Shown here piece by piece: positions 56,401 through 63,420 of a stretch of 64,000 nucleotides of DNA. This DNA is from Trachythela sp. YZ-2020 (lineage: Eukaryota > Cnidaria > Anthozoa > Malacalcyonacea > Clavulariidae). A model generated the notes under the pieces. That model did not search any database and had not been told where the DNA came from. It saw nothing but the letters and a program-made list of their open reading frames with translations. Where the stretch lies: the NCBI GenBank assembly GCA_016169945.1, contig JADLSH010000388.1:902001-966000 (forward strand). Direction: 5' to 3'. Within the stretch, counting starts at the first letter, position 1. The number at the start of each line of letters is the position of its first letter. A program made the position numbers and the translations under genes.

Positions 56401-59310
56401 TTCACAGTCTTTTACGAATTTTTTTGTAGAGAGAACATTTGAAGATTGCACAGCAATATTTTCAACTTGTAGGAGGTTCGGCGAGTGAATGTGGTAAGTT
56501 AGTATGATAGTCACCGAACGTATTAAGATTTCGCAAAGAATGCCTGCATCTTGAGAATTTGAAGGTCCATTGACACCATTCCAACATCGTCCAGTGTTGT
56601 TAGTGCAAAAATGTTTGGCAATGTTGGATGAAAACTTGAATCCAACCTCCACCAATATTACCAAACATAAAGATGTTGGATCCGTTTGAACAGGCCTTAC
56701 TATACGAGAATTTTACAAAGCGAGTTTCGTGAATTGTAAGGTTTCCACGTCTTTTTCAAAGTCATGATTAGACAATGTGATTCTGATATCCGACGACGAC
56801 TTTGTAATAATATTGTGAATTTACAGTTGAATTTAACTCGTCAAGTTTAATATGAAATATCTTTGTGGACGGCAATTCGACATGTAAAACAGGCCTCAAA
56901 CGAAGACAAAAAGCTTCTGAATCCTTTCTTAACACACAGTTCAAGTTTTTTTTAATTATACCCAGGTGTGAATTGAATACAATCGGTTGTTTGACAGCAA
57001 TGCTAATTTCAATTTCAAAGGGTTTACTTTTTTGGGGGCACCCTGTATAATTATGCATGAGTAGACCGCTTCCCTTGTTTACATTTTGCTGGCAGGCAAA
57101 TTCCGATTATACAAAATATTATGTTTTCCATTCTGATTCAACAATGTATATCACAATAATTAACGAAGCTCTCTTGGGAGCTTTAAAAACTTTTGCATGC
57201 TGGAGAAACGTAGGCAAGGCAAGGGGTCAAACCTTGACTTAATATGATGCGGAGGTATATATGCAATCTCTGAGTGCCCTCTCGTTATTAATGCTGCAGT
57301 TTATACTGTTGGTGAAAAGGTCAATTTAGCATTATTGCTTTTCTTTTGTATATATATAGACACCATTCCTGGTCGACAGTGCATGGCCTCTTGTTTCTTT
57401 CTGTTAAAACAGTTTGAAGATGTTCTCATCTATCTGAATTCTGTCAAGGTATGACTAGCCGTAGAATATATAGGCGAGTTTCACTAAGTGGGATAGGTGC
57501 AGCACATGGTGGTCAACTATAAGATATAAGACAGTCACAGAGTGAGTAATTGTTCATTAAAGGTATTGACCCTGTGCGTGGTGGCAAATACCTGTAACTT
57601 GTAATGGAACATATGCCATCATTTTGCCATCATTTAATAGAAAAGTAGATGTATATATAGGAATGATGCATGCAAAAAGCCTATTATATATGCTTCTCAA
57701 ACTCATTAATAATTCATGAGCAAAACACAAAGGAAATCACCACCATATCGTTGTCTTGATACCACGGTAATAAACACCCATAAATTAACTCAACGTTCGC
57801 GTTGAATTTCTCTTTAAATACTGGTTTGTTTGAGAAGCTATATCATACACTCGAAGTCGTTTATTATAGTGATTTAAAAACACCTCAAAGTATGTTAAAA
57901 AACTCGGCTAGCGCCTTGTTTTTCAACACACTTTTCGGTGTTTCAAATCACTATAATAAACTCCTTCTCGTGTATGATATATTACATCATTTCCTTCGCT
58001 TGCATAATTGTCGATACATTTTCAAGTTGACGCTTACTGAAACCATAGTTATCACGTGTGTATTGTATTTTCACACAAACAACCAATAGCAAAGTTTTGG
58101 TTTATTTACCCATCCGTAACTTAAACAATTGCCCAGTTTTGACATGGTTATTGGTTGTTTAGGTGAAAATACAATACACACGTGACGACGAACTACATTT
58201 TTGCATAAACCTAAACCAACATAGATAATGAGTTTCATTGTACTTTCGTGAAGCTTCCAAACCAGCCCTCTCTATTAACTATATGCTGAAACCCACCTTA
58301 AGTTGGTTTAATCGGTGAAGTCAATAATATTACTGGAGTAATATCCAACTATATTACAGCTAACCGCCATTTTGGCTTAACTTTTCTCTCGGAACTAATT
58401 GCTTAAGATCTCACTCCAGATATGTATAGACTTCATTGGGATAGTTTTACGTATTAACCAAGTACGAAGTCGAAGTAGAACTGATTCTCATCGAGTAAGG
58501 CCATTGAGGCTTTTGAATAACAGGAGTACTGGCTTCACTAAATTGCCCGAATAAAAAGTGAAGCCAAACATGCCTGGTTGATATATATCAGTTTTTGTTC
58601 TTTACGCGGCTTCACGCTAACAAAGTTAACGAAAAGATTACGCAGAACACTGAGAATGACATTTTATAATCACTTTCAATACATAAAATAAGATGCAAGT
58701 AATATATATTGAGCTCAGTGAGGAGAAGTTGAAGGCGAGAAACCTTCCCGCCAAAAAGTGTCCGGTTTGCAAATCAAGCTTCTGATTGGCTGAACGCTAA
58801 ACCACAACAAGCCGACTGACTTTCAATGTTTTTTTTAAATGTTCAAAAAAGTAAACAAGCCAACGCTTTGTATGCCATGAATAGGGTTCGACAAAACTTG
58901 AAAGCCCTCGAAAGTCCTTGAATTTGAAAACAAAAATTCAAGGCCTTGAAAGTCCTTGAGTTTATAAGGAGGTGCCTGAAACTCATTGAATTCTTCTTGA
59001 TTTAGTTTTTGGTACTTTATTTTCTGAAATTTGTCGGTATGTGGCACGATTATACAGTTTTATAACCGACTTCTAACGCCTTATTTTCAGCCCTTAAATA
59101 GTCCTTGAACTTCCTGGTACATGGCCAGGAAAGTCCCTAAAAAGTCCTTGAATTTTACTCTTGCTGACCTGTTGGCTGTACGAACCTGTATGAAATGTAA
59201 ATGAATATTATATTTTTTAATCTCAGAGTTACTTCTACAACGATGATGCATTCAACTTCAACTATGCGCAAGCCAAAGCAGCGTCAGGGAATTACAAAGA
59301 GGCTGAAGAA
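27421..59310 (+). CDS. IFT56: Intraflagellar transport protein 56 (TPR protein), 3' end not found
   Basis: Seventeen exons join in phase to 414 codons: 27421-27423 (ATG only), 27599-27736, 33151-33243, 33694-33808, 34958-35007, 35116-35178, 45874-45956, 47766-47873, 49228-49291, 50171-50245, 50817-50897, 55073-55094, 55643-55698, 56083-56136, 56430-56493, 57360-57448 and 59227-59310. The product matches IFT56/TTC26 throughout, for example [71 protein letters not shown] and [20 protein letters not shown]. It is built of tetratricopeptide helical pairs. IFT56 is a component of the IFT-B complex that moves along cilia and is needed for full motility-protein delivery. Vertebrate IFT56 has about 554 residues, so about 140 C-terminal residues are missing. 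Nothing from 59311 to 64000 matches them, so they probably lie to the right. Two unrelated genes sit in its introns. Confidence 0.93.
27850..28074. mobile_element. Foldback MITE, PIF/Harbinger-like
   Basis: The termini GGGGCCGTCGACAAATAGAT and ATCTATTTGTCGACGGCCCC are perfect inverted repeats, flanked by TAA on both sides (27847-27849 and 28075-28077), a TWA-type duplication. Internal GATCGCGGACTTGTTCCGCG / CGCGGAACAAGTCCGCGATC arms also pair. No transposase is present. Confidence 0.7.
28086..28695. mobile_element. hAT-like non-autonomous element with 8-bp duplication
   Basis: The termini CCAGGGTGCATTTTA and TAAAATGCACCCTGG are perfect inverted repeats. The 8-bp sequence CAGAGTTA occurs immediately outside both ends (28078-28085 and 28696-28703), as expected for hAT-type insertion. 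It abuts the Harbinger-like MITE on its left. The open frame at 28317-28502 shows no transposase motif. Confidence 0.75.
28720..29620 (-). mobile_element. Decayed LINE reverse-transcriptase fragment, minus strand
   Basis: Read on the minus strand with frameshifts it shows [34 protein letters not shown] and [17 protein letters not shown]. This is the usual order of the C-terminal half of a non-LTR reverse transcriptase. Multiple stops make it a pseudogene in the long IFT56 intron 2. Confidence 0.75.
29621..31060. other. Intron 2 of IFT56, repeat remnants only
   Basis: Several open frames exist but none has a recognisable domain. GCCAGAGTAATGGCGG is repeated in direct orientation near 30815 and 30875. 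The rest is AT-rich with nothing supported. Confidence 0.35.
31060..31345. repeat. Second copy of the 7030-7445 repeat
   Basis: It shares GGAAACTCGTCAAATTACAAAG and GCACAAATCTTTCGA-type words with 7138-7260, with about one difference in six bases. The copies do not keep a common reading frame. Confidence 0.5.
31434..31781. repeat. Foldback MITE with CAGAGTAGAGATCATACAG termini
   Basis: The ends ACAGAGTAGAGATCATACAG and CTGTATGATCTCTACTCTGT are perfect inverted repeats, with further pairing of GCGCATGCTCGGC words inside. No coding content. Confidence 0.75.
31795..32015 (-). repeat. Dispersed repeat, inverted copy of 46628-46800
   Basis: The minus strand matches 46628-46800 over about 170 bases (AAGTGCATATGACATGAAAC, AACAATTTTATAGCCGTTTG). 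This shared block is interspersed and of unknown class. Confidence 0.65.
32041..32516. repeat. Foldback element of GAGAGTTG words
   Basis: The left part (TGAGTTGATGAGAGTTGGCA) and the right part (CAACTCTCATCAACTCTCG) are inverted repeats with many iterations of GAGAGTT / AACTCTC. Ends near GCGCCTATCACACGA and GTTTGAGCGGGGTTTA are less exact. Confidence 0.65.
32533..33107. repeat. MITE with TACCGTAAACCTCCGTATAT termini
   Basis: The ends TACCGTAAACCTCCGTATAT and ATATACGGAGGTTTACGGTA are perfect inverted repeats. The interior has many GGGGGGGCTTATAT units. The element ends 44 bases upstream of IFT56 exon 3. The 115-codon open frame across its right end is therefore repeat-derived. Confidence 0.8.
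34135..34746. repeat. Palindromic ~105-bp repeat copy split by a hAT-like insertion
   Basis: Both outer parts belong to the family at 23650 and 35385: TAAACCCATTAGCTGGCAAT on the left, CCAATTAATGGGTTA on the right. They are separated by the 494-bp element at 34172-34665. A diverged further copy lies at 34020-34110. Confidence 0.7.
34172..34665. mobile_element. hAT-like non-autonomous element nested in another repeat
   Basis: The termini CAGGGGCGGCGGAAC and GTTCCGCCGACCCTG are 15-bp inverted repeats with one mismatch. The flanks AGTACTTT (34164-34171) and AGTGCTTT (34666-34673) are an 8-bp target duplication with one difference. The interior has a 104-codon open frame without known motifs and a (GCATTGTAG)n run at the right. 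Confidence 0.75.
35195..35316 (-). mobile_element. LINE 3' tail fragment
   Basis: On the minus strand CTACTGAGGCTATCGAGC is followed by TTAAATAAAGTTTATAATAA and an (AAT)n run, the pattern of LINE 3' ends elsewhere in the window. It lies just after IFT56 exon 6. Confidence 0.5.
35385..35636. repeat. Two tandem copies of the ACCCATTAACTGGCAGTACT palindromic repeat
   Basis: Copies at 35385-35497 and 35525-35636 both begin AACCCATTAACTGGCAGTAC and end AATGGGTTAA. Both contain CGTCTGGC(G/A)TTAGACAGAGT and GGCGCATCTGGGC. They are the best-preserved members of a family with further degenerate copies at 62100-62300 and 62720-62840. Confidence 0.75.
35668..35770. repeat. AACAAGTTGTT palindromic repeat
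   Basis: AACAAGTTGTT, AACAACTTGTAACAAGT and AGCAAGTTGTCAACAAG occur in both orientations, typical of a common low-complexity MITE family. Confidence 0.6.
36215..36505 (+). repeat. Dispersed repeat shared with 52405-52680
   Basis: It shares GAGGCAGGGTGAATCATCACTGAGGAC-type sequence and GTTTGATAAATGCCCTG with 52405-52680, ending in a run of C and CCCCT words. It probably is a SINE body: the second copy follows a tRNA-like head. Confidence 0.55.
36506..38101. other. IFT56 intron 6 left part, repeats only
   Basis: AT-rich DNA with repeat words shared with the 16120-16800 region (AACAGTGCAAACATTTG, ATAGTATGGTTTCTCGTGAA). A foldback lies near 37630-37880 (GCTACTCGCTATC / GATAGCGAGTAGC and GAAATCTTGAGCTC / CGATTTCTATGAG). 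No coding exon is seen. Confidence 0.4.
38102..44609 (-). CDS. Multi-pass membrane protein of unknown family, nested in IFT56 intron
   Basis: Four minus-strand exons join in phase: 44609-44492, 41676-41349, 40627-40426 and 39043-38102, giving 529 codons plus stop. The ATG at 44609 starts [18 protein letters not shown]. The donor after 44492 (GTGATT) is weaker than the others, so exon 1 is the least certain part. A polar N-terminal region of about 105 residues is followed by hydrophobic segments: [134 protein letters not shown] and [18 protein letters not shown], about nine to eleven in all. I do not recognise the family; no transporter or receptor signature is evident. It lies antisense inside the >10-kb IFT56 intron 6. 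Confidence 0.72.
39110..39542. repeat. Foldback MITE, copy 1
   Basis: The ends ATTGAACTATAATAGACTGG and CCAGTTTGTATATAGTTCAAT pair. Long arms (GAGTTGAAATACTTAACGCC / GGCGTTAAGTATTTCAACTC) surround an ACTTCAAGACTTTAG / CTAAAGTCTTGAAGT core. The same family is at 47135-47490. It lies in an intron of the nested membrane-protein gene. Confidence 0.75.
39837..40347. mobile_element. Foldback element A interrupted by element B
   Basis: The left end GGCAATTTTCCATTACAGCC has its inverse at the far right (GGCTGTAATGGAAAATTGCC, about 40328-40347). A near-inverse also occurs at 40052-40069 (GTAATGGAAAATGGCC). Family B sequence (40072-40312) is present between them. Confidence 0.65.
40072..40312. mobile_element. 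Foldback element family B, partial copy
   Basis: It matches the left arm and centre of 18217-18610 (CTCCACTTGCACGTACGTAC, AATTTGATTGGTTAAAAAC, GAGTCACAGAGCA), but most of the right arm is missing. It ends at ACTCGAAAATGA and then joins element A sequence. Confidence 0.7.
41731..41910 (+). mobile_element. tRNA-derived SINE, truncated copy
   Basis: The tRNA-like head (CTTCGGTGGCGCGGACGTCA, B box GGGTTCGATTCTC) and the body word AAAGTCGTGGGTTTTCTCC match the SINE at 13062-13540. It breaks off after CTCCCG. Confidence 0.65.
41911..42610. repeat. Foldback repeat of CCGGGCTAGC words with C/G-tract insert
   Basis: Words such as AAACCGGGCTAGC, AGCGGGCTAGCCCGGTTTG and GGTCCATGTAATCG repeat in both orientations across the segment. 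A stretch with C10 and G10 tracts at 42440-42590 interrupts the right part and looks like a later insertion. Confidence 0.5.
42611..44491. other. First intron of the nested membrane-protein gene
   Basis: The 132-codon minus-strand frame at 44006-44404 is open but shows no domain and lies within the presumed intron. A (TA)n run at 44460-44480 adjoins exon 1. No other feature is recognised. Confidence 0.35.
45611..45850. repeat. Foldback element of the ACTTCGACGTTTCG family
   Basis: TACAATAAGAACTTCGACG on the left pairs with CGTCGAAGTTCTTATTGTA on the right, and the outer CTTTACTATATA words match. It ends about 24 bases before IFT56 exon 7. Other copies: 1529-1759, 9460-9505 and 63225-63420. 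Confidence 0.75.
45874..50897 (+). CDS. IFT56: IFT56 exons 7-11 (central TPR part)
   Basis: The exons encode [72 protein letters not shown] and [20 protein letters not shown] in order, all in phase. The intron before exon 7 is over 10 kb and houses the minus-strand membrane-protein gene. The intron between exons 8 and 9 contains a ~850-bp minisatellite. Confidence 0.92.
46108..46482. repeat. Long perfect-arm foldback element
   Basis: The outer ends AATAGACAATTTGCATTATA and TATAATGCAAATTGTCTATT are inverted. From 46190 the arms (TTGGTTGCGAAATGTTGTAA ... TTACAACATTTCGCAACCAA) pair almost without mismatch over about 95 bases. If transcribed with IFT56 it would form a long RNA hairpin. Confidence 0.85.
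46628..46800 (+). repeat. Dispersed repeat, copy of 31795-32015
   Basis: About 170 bases match the minus strand at 31795-32015, ending at GCGCAGCTAGTGATGTCA. The following stretch to 47130 is AT-rich with nothing recognised. Confidence 0.6.
47135..47490. repeat. Foldback MITE, copy 2 of the 39110 family
   Basis: It shares the GAGTTGAAATACTTAACGCC arms and the right terminus AGTTAGCGTTCCAGTTT with 39110-39542. The left terminus is shortened. Confidence 0.7.
47897..48973. mobile_element. MITE containing a large minisatellite
   Basis: The ends AATAGGTGGTTTTCA and TGCAAACCACCTATA are inverted repeats, and GCCATGTTGGATGA / TCATCCAACATGGC pair just inside. The centre is filled by the 48031-48880 array. 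Confidence 0.6.
48031..48880. repeat. Minisatellite (TCTAAACTAAACTAAAG)n
   Basis: About 850 bases are built from a five-base CTAAA subunit and a GTCTAAA break, giving mixed units of 12, 17, 22 and 27 bases. The regular drift in unit number suggests replication slippage. It resembles no telomeric repeat (no GGG). Confidence 0.9.
49534..49709. repeat. Near-perfect foldback element
   Basis: TTAAGGCTGATTTCCACTCA and TGAATGGAAATCAGCCTTTA are inverted ends; GATCGACGTTTTGCAATCG and TTCTTTTGAATTATGAGC arms pair inwards to a short loop. It lies in an IFT56 intron. Confidence 0.85.
50276..50690. repeat. Foldback element with GGGCCGATTTTAG termini
   Basis: The left end GGGCCGATTTCAGATG and the right end CCTAAAATCGGCCC are inverted. 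Internal arms (GTTTATTATAGTGATTT / AAATCACTATAATAAAC) pair. A partial, very similar copy lies at 57688-57990. The 81-codon open frame shared by both copies follows the arms and is not a gene. Confidence 0.75.
50931..51215. repeat. Near-perfect foldback beside IFT56 exon 11
   Basis: Arms TTACTGTCGATGCAATGGAA and TTCCATTGCATCGACAGTAA, followed by TGCTCAAAAATTGCTCAACT and its inverse, pair over about 110 bases. It begins about 35 bases after the donor at 50898. Confidence 0.85.
52245..52680 (+). mobile_element. tRNA-derived SINE head followed by shared repeat body
   Basis: The tRNA-like head (CTCTGTAGCTCAGTGGTCAG, B box GAGGTTCGATCCCC) at 52255-52325 is followed by a body matching 36215-36505 (GAGGCAGGGTAAATCATCAC, GTTTGATAAATGCCCTG). 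It ends in a C run. It lies 300 bases upstream of the nested kinase gene. Confidence 0.6.
52999..54270 (+). CDS. Intronless Ser/Thr protein kinase, eIF2alpha/IRE1-kinase-like, with C-terminal extension
   Basis: An uninterrupted 423-residue frame from ATG 52999. The same frame is open upstream to a non-ATG codon at 52897, so the first ATG is preferred. Kinase motifs: glycine loop [10 protein letters not shown] (31-40), Lys54 in YAIKIL, helix-C Glu70, NIVKYYSCW (83-91), HRD (157-159), Asn164, DFG (184-186), APE (221-223), [10 protein letters not shown] and [10 protein letters not shown]. The IVxYYxxW strand resembles the eIF2alpha-kinase branch, and ELC..NLEAFV and [10 protein letters not shown] resemble IRE1. 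The assignment between these is open. The catalytic loop reads HRDIHISN, with His in place of the usual Lys two residues after Asp. Residues 324-408 form a separate compact domain of strand-like segments ([25 protein letters not shown]), possibly a ubiquitin-like or PB1-like fold. It lies in IFT56 intron 11, same strand, and may be a retrogene. Confidence 0.85.
   Translation: MDEKSKEQENTELENIKIALETREYKYEIQLGKGSYGRVVQAKHPLDEQKYAIKILPIVHGETAKYQKRELDVLTRKDLWNKNIVKYYSCWQMNIGNDPCLCIQMELCRVNLEAFVYNNEIGGAEIVKAKGPPRFYQQVFPQILNGLCALHSLELVHRDIHISNILIANPKPTDISEITIKIADFGLAREIGSVINASSSLTDTPKLQKLSSGVGNELFRAPELATENYDYKVDLYSAGIVLYFLSRYLGDKMKWRAEILALRNGERDREYLFHQDDDMLFDLIRALLQNDPRKRPSAEEALNTWKNIQSEKPTESTDAGKRKAKKFLVKKQGEVALKRCLTNNDNFSSLRAGIESCISVEAESQVLHQKTVINGNKELIEITSDLEVRGMFQSAEEAGKKVVIIVSENPTEMDVNYVAHPEA
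54271..54960. other. 3' flank of the nested kinase, with two dispersed repeats
   Basis: 54372-54465 resembles 14880-14960 (GAATTCAATGAACCAATTTT, AAGCCAGAATATTT), and 54740-54960 matches 20320-20560. AAACTTGAAAAAGTTC at 54508 forms a short palindrome. No coding sequence. Confidence 0.45.
55073..59310 (+). CDS. IFT56: IFT56 exons 12-17 (C-terminal TPR part, incomplete)
   Basis: Exon 12 is a 22-base microexon (VIYYLKQ plus one base). It is required to keep phase between exon 11 and exon 13 ([18 protein letters not shown]). The later exons read [58 protein letters not shown] and [20 protein letters not shown]. The donor after 59310 is a good GTATGT, so more exons follow. Confidence 0.92.
55197..55378. 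repeat. Near-perfect foldback after the IFT56 microexon
   Basis: TAAAAATCCTCATCTTGATC ... CATCTAATGACATCATATCC arms pair over about 75 bases with one or two mismatches, around a T-rich loop. It starts about 100 bases after the 22-base exon. Confidence 0.85.
56562..56700. repeat. CCAACAT/ATGTTGG MITE, short copy
   Basis: It is related to 203-803: CCATTCCAACATCGTCCAG, GGCAATGTTGGATGA and the terminus CCGTTTGAACAGGCCTTA. It lies just after IFT56 exon 15. Confidence 0.5.
57688..57990. repeat. Partial copy of the 50276 foldback element
   Basis: CTCAAACTCATTAATAATTC through TGTATGATATATTAC is nearly identical to 50299-50607, with only a few differences. The outer GGGCCGATT ends are missing. Confidence 0.75.
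58035..58190. repeat. Foldback CACGTGTGTATTGTATTTTC
   Basis: CACGTGTGTATTGTATTTTC and GAAAATACAATACACACGTG pair, flanked by ACAACCAATAGC / TATTGGTTGTTT. The following GCATAAACCTAAACC is shared with 19160-19230. Confidence 0.7.
58880..59160. repeat. AAAGTCCTTGAATTT dispersed repeat
   Basis: Repeated CTTGAAAGTCCTTGA words in both orientations, matching the type at 4700-5040. The open frame on the minus strand is repeat-derived. Confidence 0.55.
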
Positions 59311-59335
59311 GTATGTATGAAAGGCCACACTCTAA

Positions 59336-59690
59336 AAACAGGTGTGTTTAATTACACACCAAGGTGTGTTTAATGACACACCAAGGTGTGTTTCATTACA
59401 CACCAAGGTGTGTACTTTTTACACACCTTTCTACGCACTTTTGGAAAACACACCTTGGTGTGTTAGAAAACGCACCTTGGTGTGTAAGAGAACACACCAT
59501 GGTGGGTCACAAAACACACCAAGGTGTGTTATGGAACACACTTCCTTTTAGCACACCTTACTTTGATGACTGTAAGGTGTGTTAAGTTGCACACCTTTTG
59601 AATGAAAACACACCTTGGTGTGTTCGACAACACACCTTTGACTTTTTATAGAAACACACCTTGGTGTGTTACAGAACACACCTCGCACGG
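59336..59690. repeat. Array of palindromic ACACACCAAGGTGTGT sites
   Basis: About twenty ACACACC or GGTGTGT half-sites are arranged mostly as back-to-back pairs with short spacers. The centre is CCAAGG in the left third and mostly CCTTGG in the right part, so the array itself is an overall inverted repeat. It starts 26 bases after the donor of the last IFT56 exon seen. Short open frames across it are artefacts. Confidence 0.85.
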
Positions 59691-59759
59691 ATTTTTTAAA
59701 CAAAACACAGCATGGAATGAGAAAGGAAATGCCTTTTAAAGTGGCTCCATACATTTTCT

Positions 59760-61180
59760 AAAAGAGATAGTAGATTTTCTATTTAGATCCAATTTTTTTG
59801 AGAATTATTTTCGGTTTGAAAAACAAAGAGACTCGACTGACTTGAATACAACAGTGATCGAGTTAGCGAGTTGATCGTTAACCAGGGACTGCGGAACAGA
59901 GGGGGAGGGGAGGTGGGGAGGAGGGAGGGATTGCATGCACCAATAATTTATCATACATATTTGTCATACACATAAGTTAAACATGTTATAATTTTTCACA
60001 TCTATAAACACGAAAACTAGAGAAAACATTATATAAAAGGCTTTTTAAAGCATTTTAAACCCAACTGCTATCTTGAAACGTCATTATCACCATAGCAACG
60101 GTGGTAATAGATGTTTCTCGAAAAATTTCAAACCGTTTAGTTATTATTTTGATAAAAGACCTTAATATATATGTTAATAACCTTCCTTATACCCGAAATC
60201 CACATGTATGCTATAATATTTCTACGAAAATATTGAAATATATCGGGCAATATATCGGTATGCTCAAGTTTGAAGGGCATCTCAGCGACTATCTATCTAT
60301 TTAAGAGCTCTATATGTAACACAAAATCTTAAACATTTACTGGTGATTGAAGTTTTGTCACTCTATCAAAGAATGAACGAAAAATGAATATTCCGCATGC
60401 GCGCTGACTGACAGACTGGTGTCTAGTCTTCTTACTACGCGCGCAAAGGTTCTCGGGATAGAGTCATCACACCTCCATATTTTAAAATTTTTATATTTGT
60501 TCTGTTAGTCGAAATCGTGCTCGAAATTTTATATTTTTGACCCAAGATAAACTGGATTTTCAGAAGCAATACATCGGCGACTACTGAATAATATTCAGGT
60601 AAGGTTATTGTTATGTTTTTTGTGTAATAGAGCGATTTTGTTAGGAAATATTTGCAATCTTCGTTCGTGCATGTCAAGCATCTTGTCCCCGCTTAAAATT
60701 TGAATTTGCCGCGACAATATATGAATTAAAACGTTGAAAATAATACAGTTCCAACTTAAAATTACTTCAGCAAATGCTACTAAGAAAATCTTCACTTTTA
60801 CTTGGGCTTTCAATGTTTATATTTACCAACTATATGACAGATTGGCAGTTAAATACTCAGAGCCCATCTTGTCCTAGTATATAGCTTTATTTAAAGATTT
60901 AACCACTTCAAATATCAGCTACAACTTTCATATAAGATTTTAATATAATTATGTTGATACATATGCAGTGAAATGCTGCCGATAAGTGGATATTTGGTAG
61001 TACCAGGAATATTCTCCCCTTTTACACAAAAATAGCTTGCTTCAAAAGTTAATCATAGATGTTAAATTATATCATGCCTATGTTCCAAGAGTAGAGAGCC
61101 CTACTTACTTGTATACTTATCAGAGGCATGTATCCAGCTTTGCCTACTTGGGTATTTGCCAAATTTGTTTCATCGAAACT
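59760..61180. other. Intron or intergenic stretch with possible CpG-richer start region
   Basis: Mostly AT-rich. Around 60390-60460 CpG density rises (GCATGCGCGCTGACTGAC, CTACGCGCGCAAAGG). A good donor, ATATTCAGGTAAGG, lies at about 60600, which could be a non-coding first exon of a downstream gene. This is weak evidence. Confidence 0.3.
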
Positions 61181-61189
61181 ACCCAGTCA

Positions 61190-61740
61190 GATTTTGATTT
61201 AGAAACTCCCAAATGTGACTTGGATGCTATTATGAATTTATAGGATTCTGGGACTCATTCATATTTATTATACATCTACATTTCATTGTTGATATGTTTT
61301 AGTGTTGATTAGTCAGTCAATGAGAGCTTATACAATTGCAATGTCATGGCTCTGTAACTTGATAGATTGAAAAGAGGGTGGGGTTGAGGGTGGGGGTGTA
61401 TTTAATACCTGTATCTTGTACCCAGATTTGCTATTTGACTGGGTAAAAGACCAATCATCCCCATGGATTAAGCCAGCCTGACCACTGATACATGATACAT
61501 GGATTTCTAACAATAATGGCTGACAACATATCTATTTCCACTCTACACTATGGTATTGACTAGTACTTCCTTCCATTCTAATTCTAATGGGCCAGAGAGA
61601 GCGAGCGATGGCTCTGGTCACAAGCCGAAAACCCACAGGAAAGTACCCAGGAGATTTTGATTTAGAAACTCCCAAATGTGACTTGGATGCTTTGAATTTA
61701 TTATGAATTTATAGGATTGGTCTAGGGCCATTCATATTAT
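61190..61740. repeat. Direct duplication within non-coding DNA
   Basis: About 40 bases beginning GATTTTGATTTAGAAACTCC occur at 61193 and again at 61657, each followed by TTATGAATTTATAGGATT. A SINE-like word (CCGAAAACCCACAGGAAAG) lies just before the second copy. Confidence 0.6.
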
Positions 61741-63224
61741 ACATTTCCTATATATAAAATTGATTATGATTTTAGATATAACTGTAATTTAATCCAATAA
61801 TAGTCGACTCTTATAGTATGCGTACCAGGGTTCATTAATTAATGTTTTTGTGTCTGTGAGCAAAATTTATTACCTTTTGAAATGTGCTTGCAAATTAAAA
61901 TACATCTTATATTTTTAGATTATAAATATGAGTCCCTCTTACTGTCTGCCACTGCTTAATATTACAGAATTCTATAATGTTCCTGCACAAATTGAAAAGG
62001 TAATAAATTTTGTACATATGTTAATGATGCCTGACCGTTACCAATGTTGAGTGGTTAACCATTAAGGATGTGCCCTAATTCCCCATACGTTAGTTTACTA
62101 TGTTTAACACCACATGATTGTACTCGTCACAGACCGCTGGATGTTGGTGGGTTAACCGAACTGTTTGCCCATGTCTCTTTTTAACCCATTAAGACAATTT
62201 GCTCATTTCACCCTAGTGGCCCTACATTCCTATTTTACTCTGTCTAAATGCCAGATGATTTTACTTGTTAAGGGAAAGAAAGAGTGTTGGATATGCATGG
62301 CTTAAATAGACATAATTATGAGACCTGTCTATTGGCATTCAATATATACTCTATTATATGTATTATATAAATGTCAAGCTGTCAGGTTGTCCTAATATAT
62401 ATGTTTACTTCTCTTGAGACAGATATTGTATATTTGGAGCTGGCTAAACAAGGTATATTTCTGTATGGTTCGCCTTGTCCTCAGGACTCAAAGATTAGAA
62501 CAATGATATATTACTGGAAGAGACAAAACAAATGATACAAGGATTGAATGAACTGCAGCAAGTTATGTGTGTTTGATATTGGCCAATGTGACAATGTAAA
62601 AGGTATTCAGATCAGGGAAAACTTAGGGTTGCAGTCTTTTGACAATCACATGTCTACAAACTATGAGACGATTAATATCAGTATAGTATTCTAACTCTAA
62701 TTAACTCCTCACTTACGGTTAACCTATTAAACCGCAATGTGCCTTAATTCGCTATTATTCTCTGTCTAATACCAGGCAGTTTTTCAATCAATATGCAGCG
62801 ACCTGTTCTAAACCAGGCTGTTTTATTCAGTGGGTTGTCTCACAACAAGGTAGATTATATACTCTGTCTCAGTGATGAAGCTAGAGATAGCAACTGGTTG
62901 TGCTATGCAAATTGTTGATTCTTTAATTATTGAAACCTTCAGAAATGCATTGTCTTTAGCCTAGTATTTTAATGCATGCTTATTTGAATAGCAAGAGCAG
63001 TTTCCATGGCTTGCTTTGACAATGCTCTTTCTAACTCCAGACAATTTGAGTAATCAAAGGGAGAGTAGGAGACTGGGTAGACATTATGTACAGGTAATAC
63101 CATAAGCTATCTCTCTTGGATGAGAAAAACCTCTGGTCGCAATAGGGACTTACAAAAATAACAATTAGAATTTTTGTATTTTTATGCGGTGCAAAGATTT
63201 GATACAGTATGTAGTTAACTAATT
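61741..63224. other. No gene recognised
   Basis: AT-rich with degenerate members of the AACCCATTAACTGGCAG family (about 62050-62300 and 62720-62840). 61919-61999 is an exon-like 81-base open stretch without recognisable content. Confidence 0.35.
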
Positions 63225-63420
63225 CAAGGTTATGGCGGTTGACTGAACATGTGTAAAACTACCTGAAAAATACAATAAGAAGTTCGACGTTTCAAGCAAA
63301 GGCCCTTTGTCTGGGCTTCTACTAACTTCCAGACGAAGTTTTACACAACAGTCAACTGCCATATTTGCTATACTCTACCCACACTGGCACCACACGATCG
63401 AGATAATTCAAGGTTAACCG
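63225..63420. repeat. ACTTCGACGTTTC-family foldback copy
   Basis: GGCGGTTGACTGAACATGTG, ATACAATAAGAAGTTCGACG and the inverse CAACAGTCAACTGCC match the family at 45611-45850. A further single arm (CAGGTAGTTTTACAGAACAG) lies at 63550-63575. Confidence 0.65.

Noticed and set aside
59336..59690. CRISPR array
   Set aside because: The repeats are 14-16-bp palindromes with short irregular spacers in a eukaryotic intron; no cas genes and no regular spacer length.
61919..61999. 81-base exon-like open stretch with AG and GT borders
   Set aside because: The translation has no similarity to the missing IFT56 C-terminus or to any family I know; borders of this quality arise by chance.
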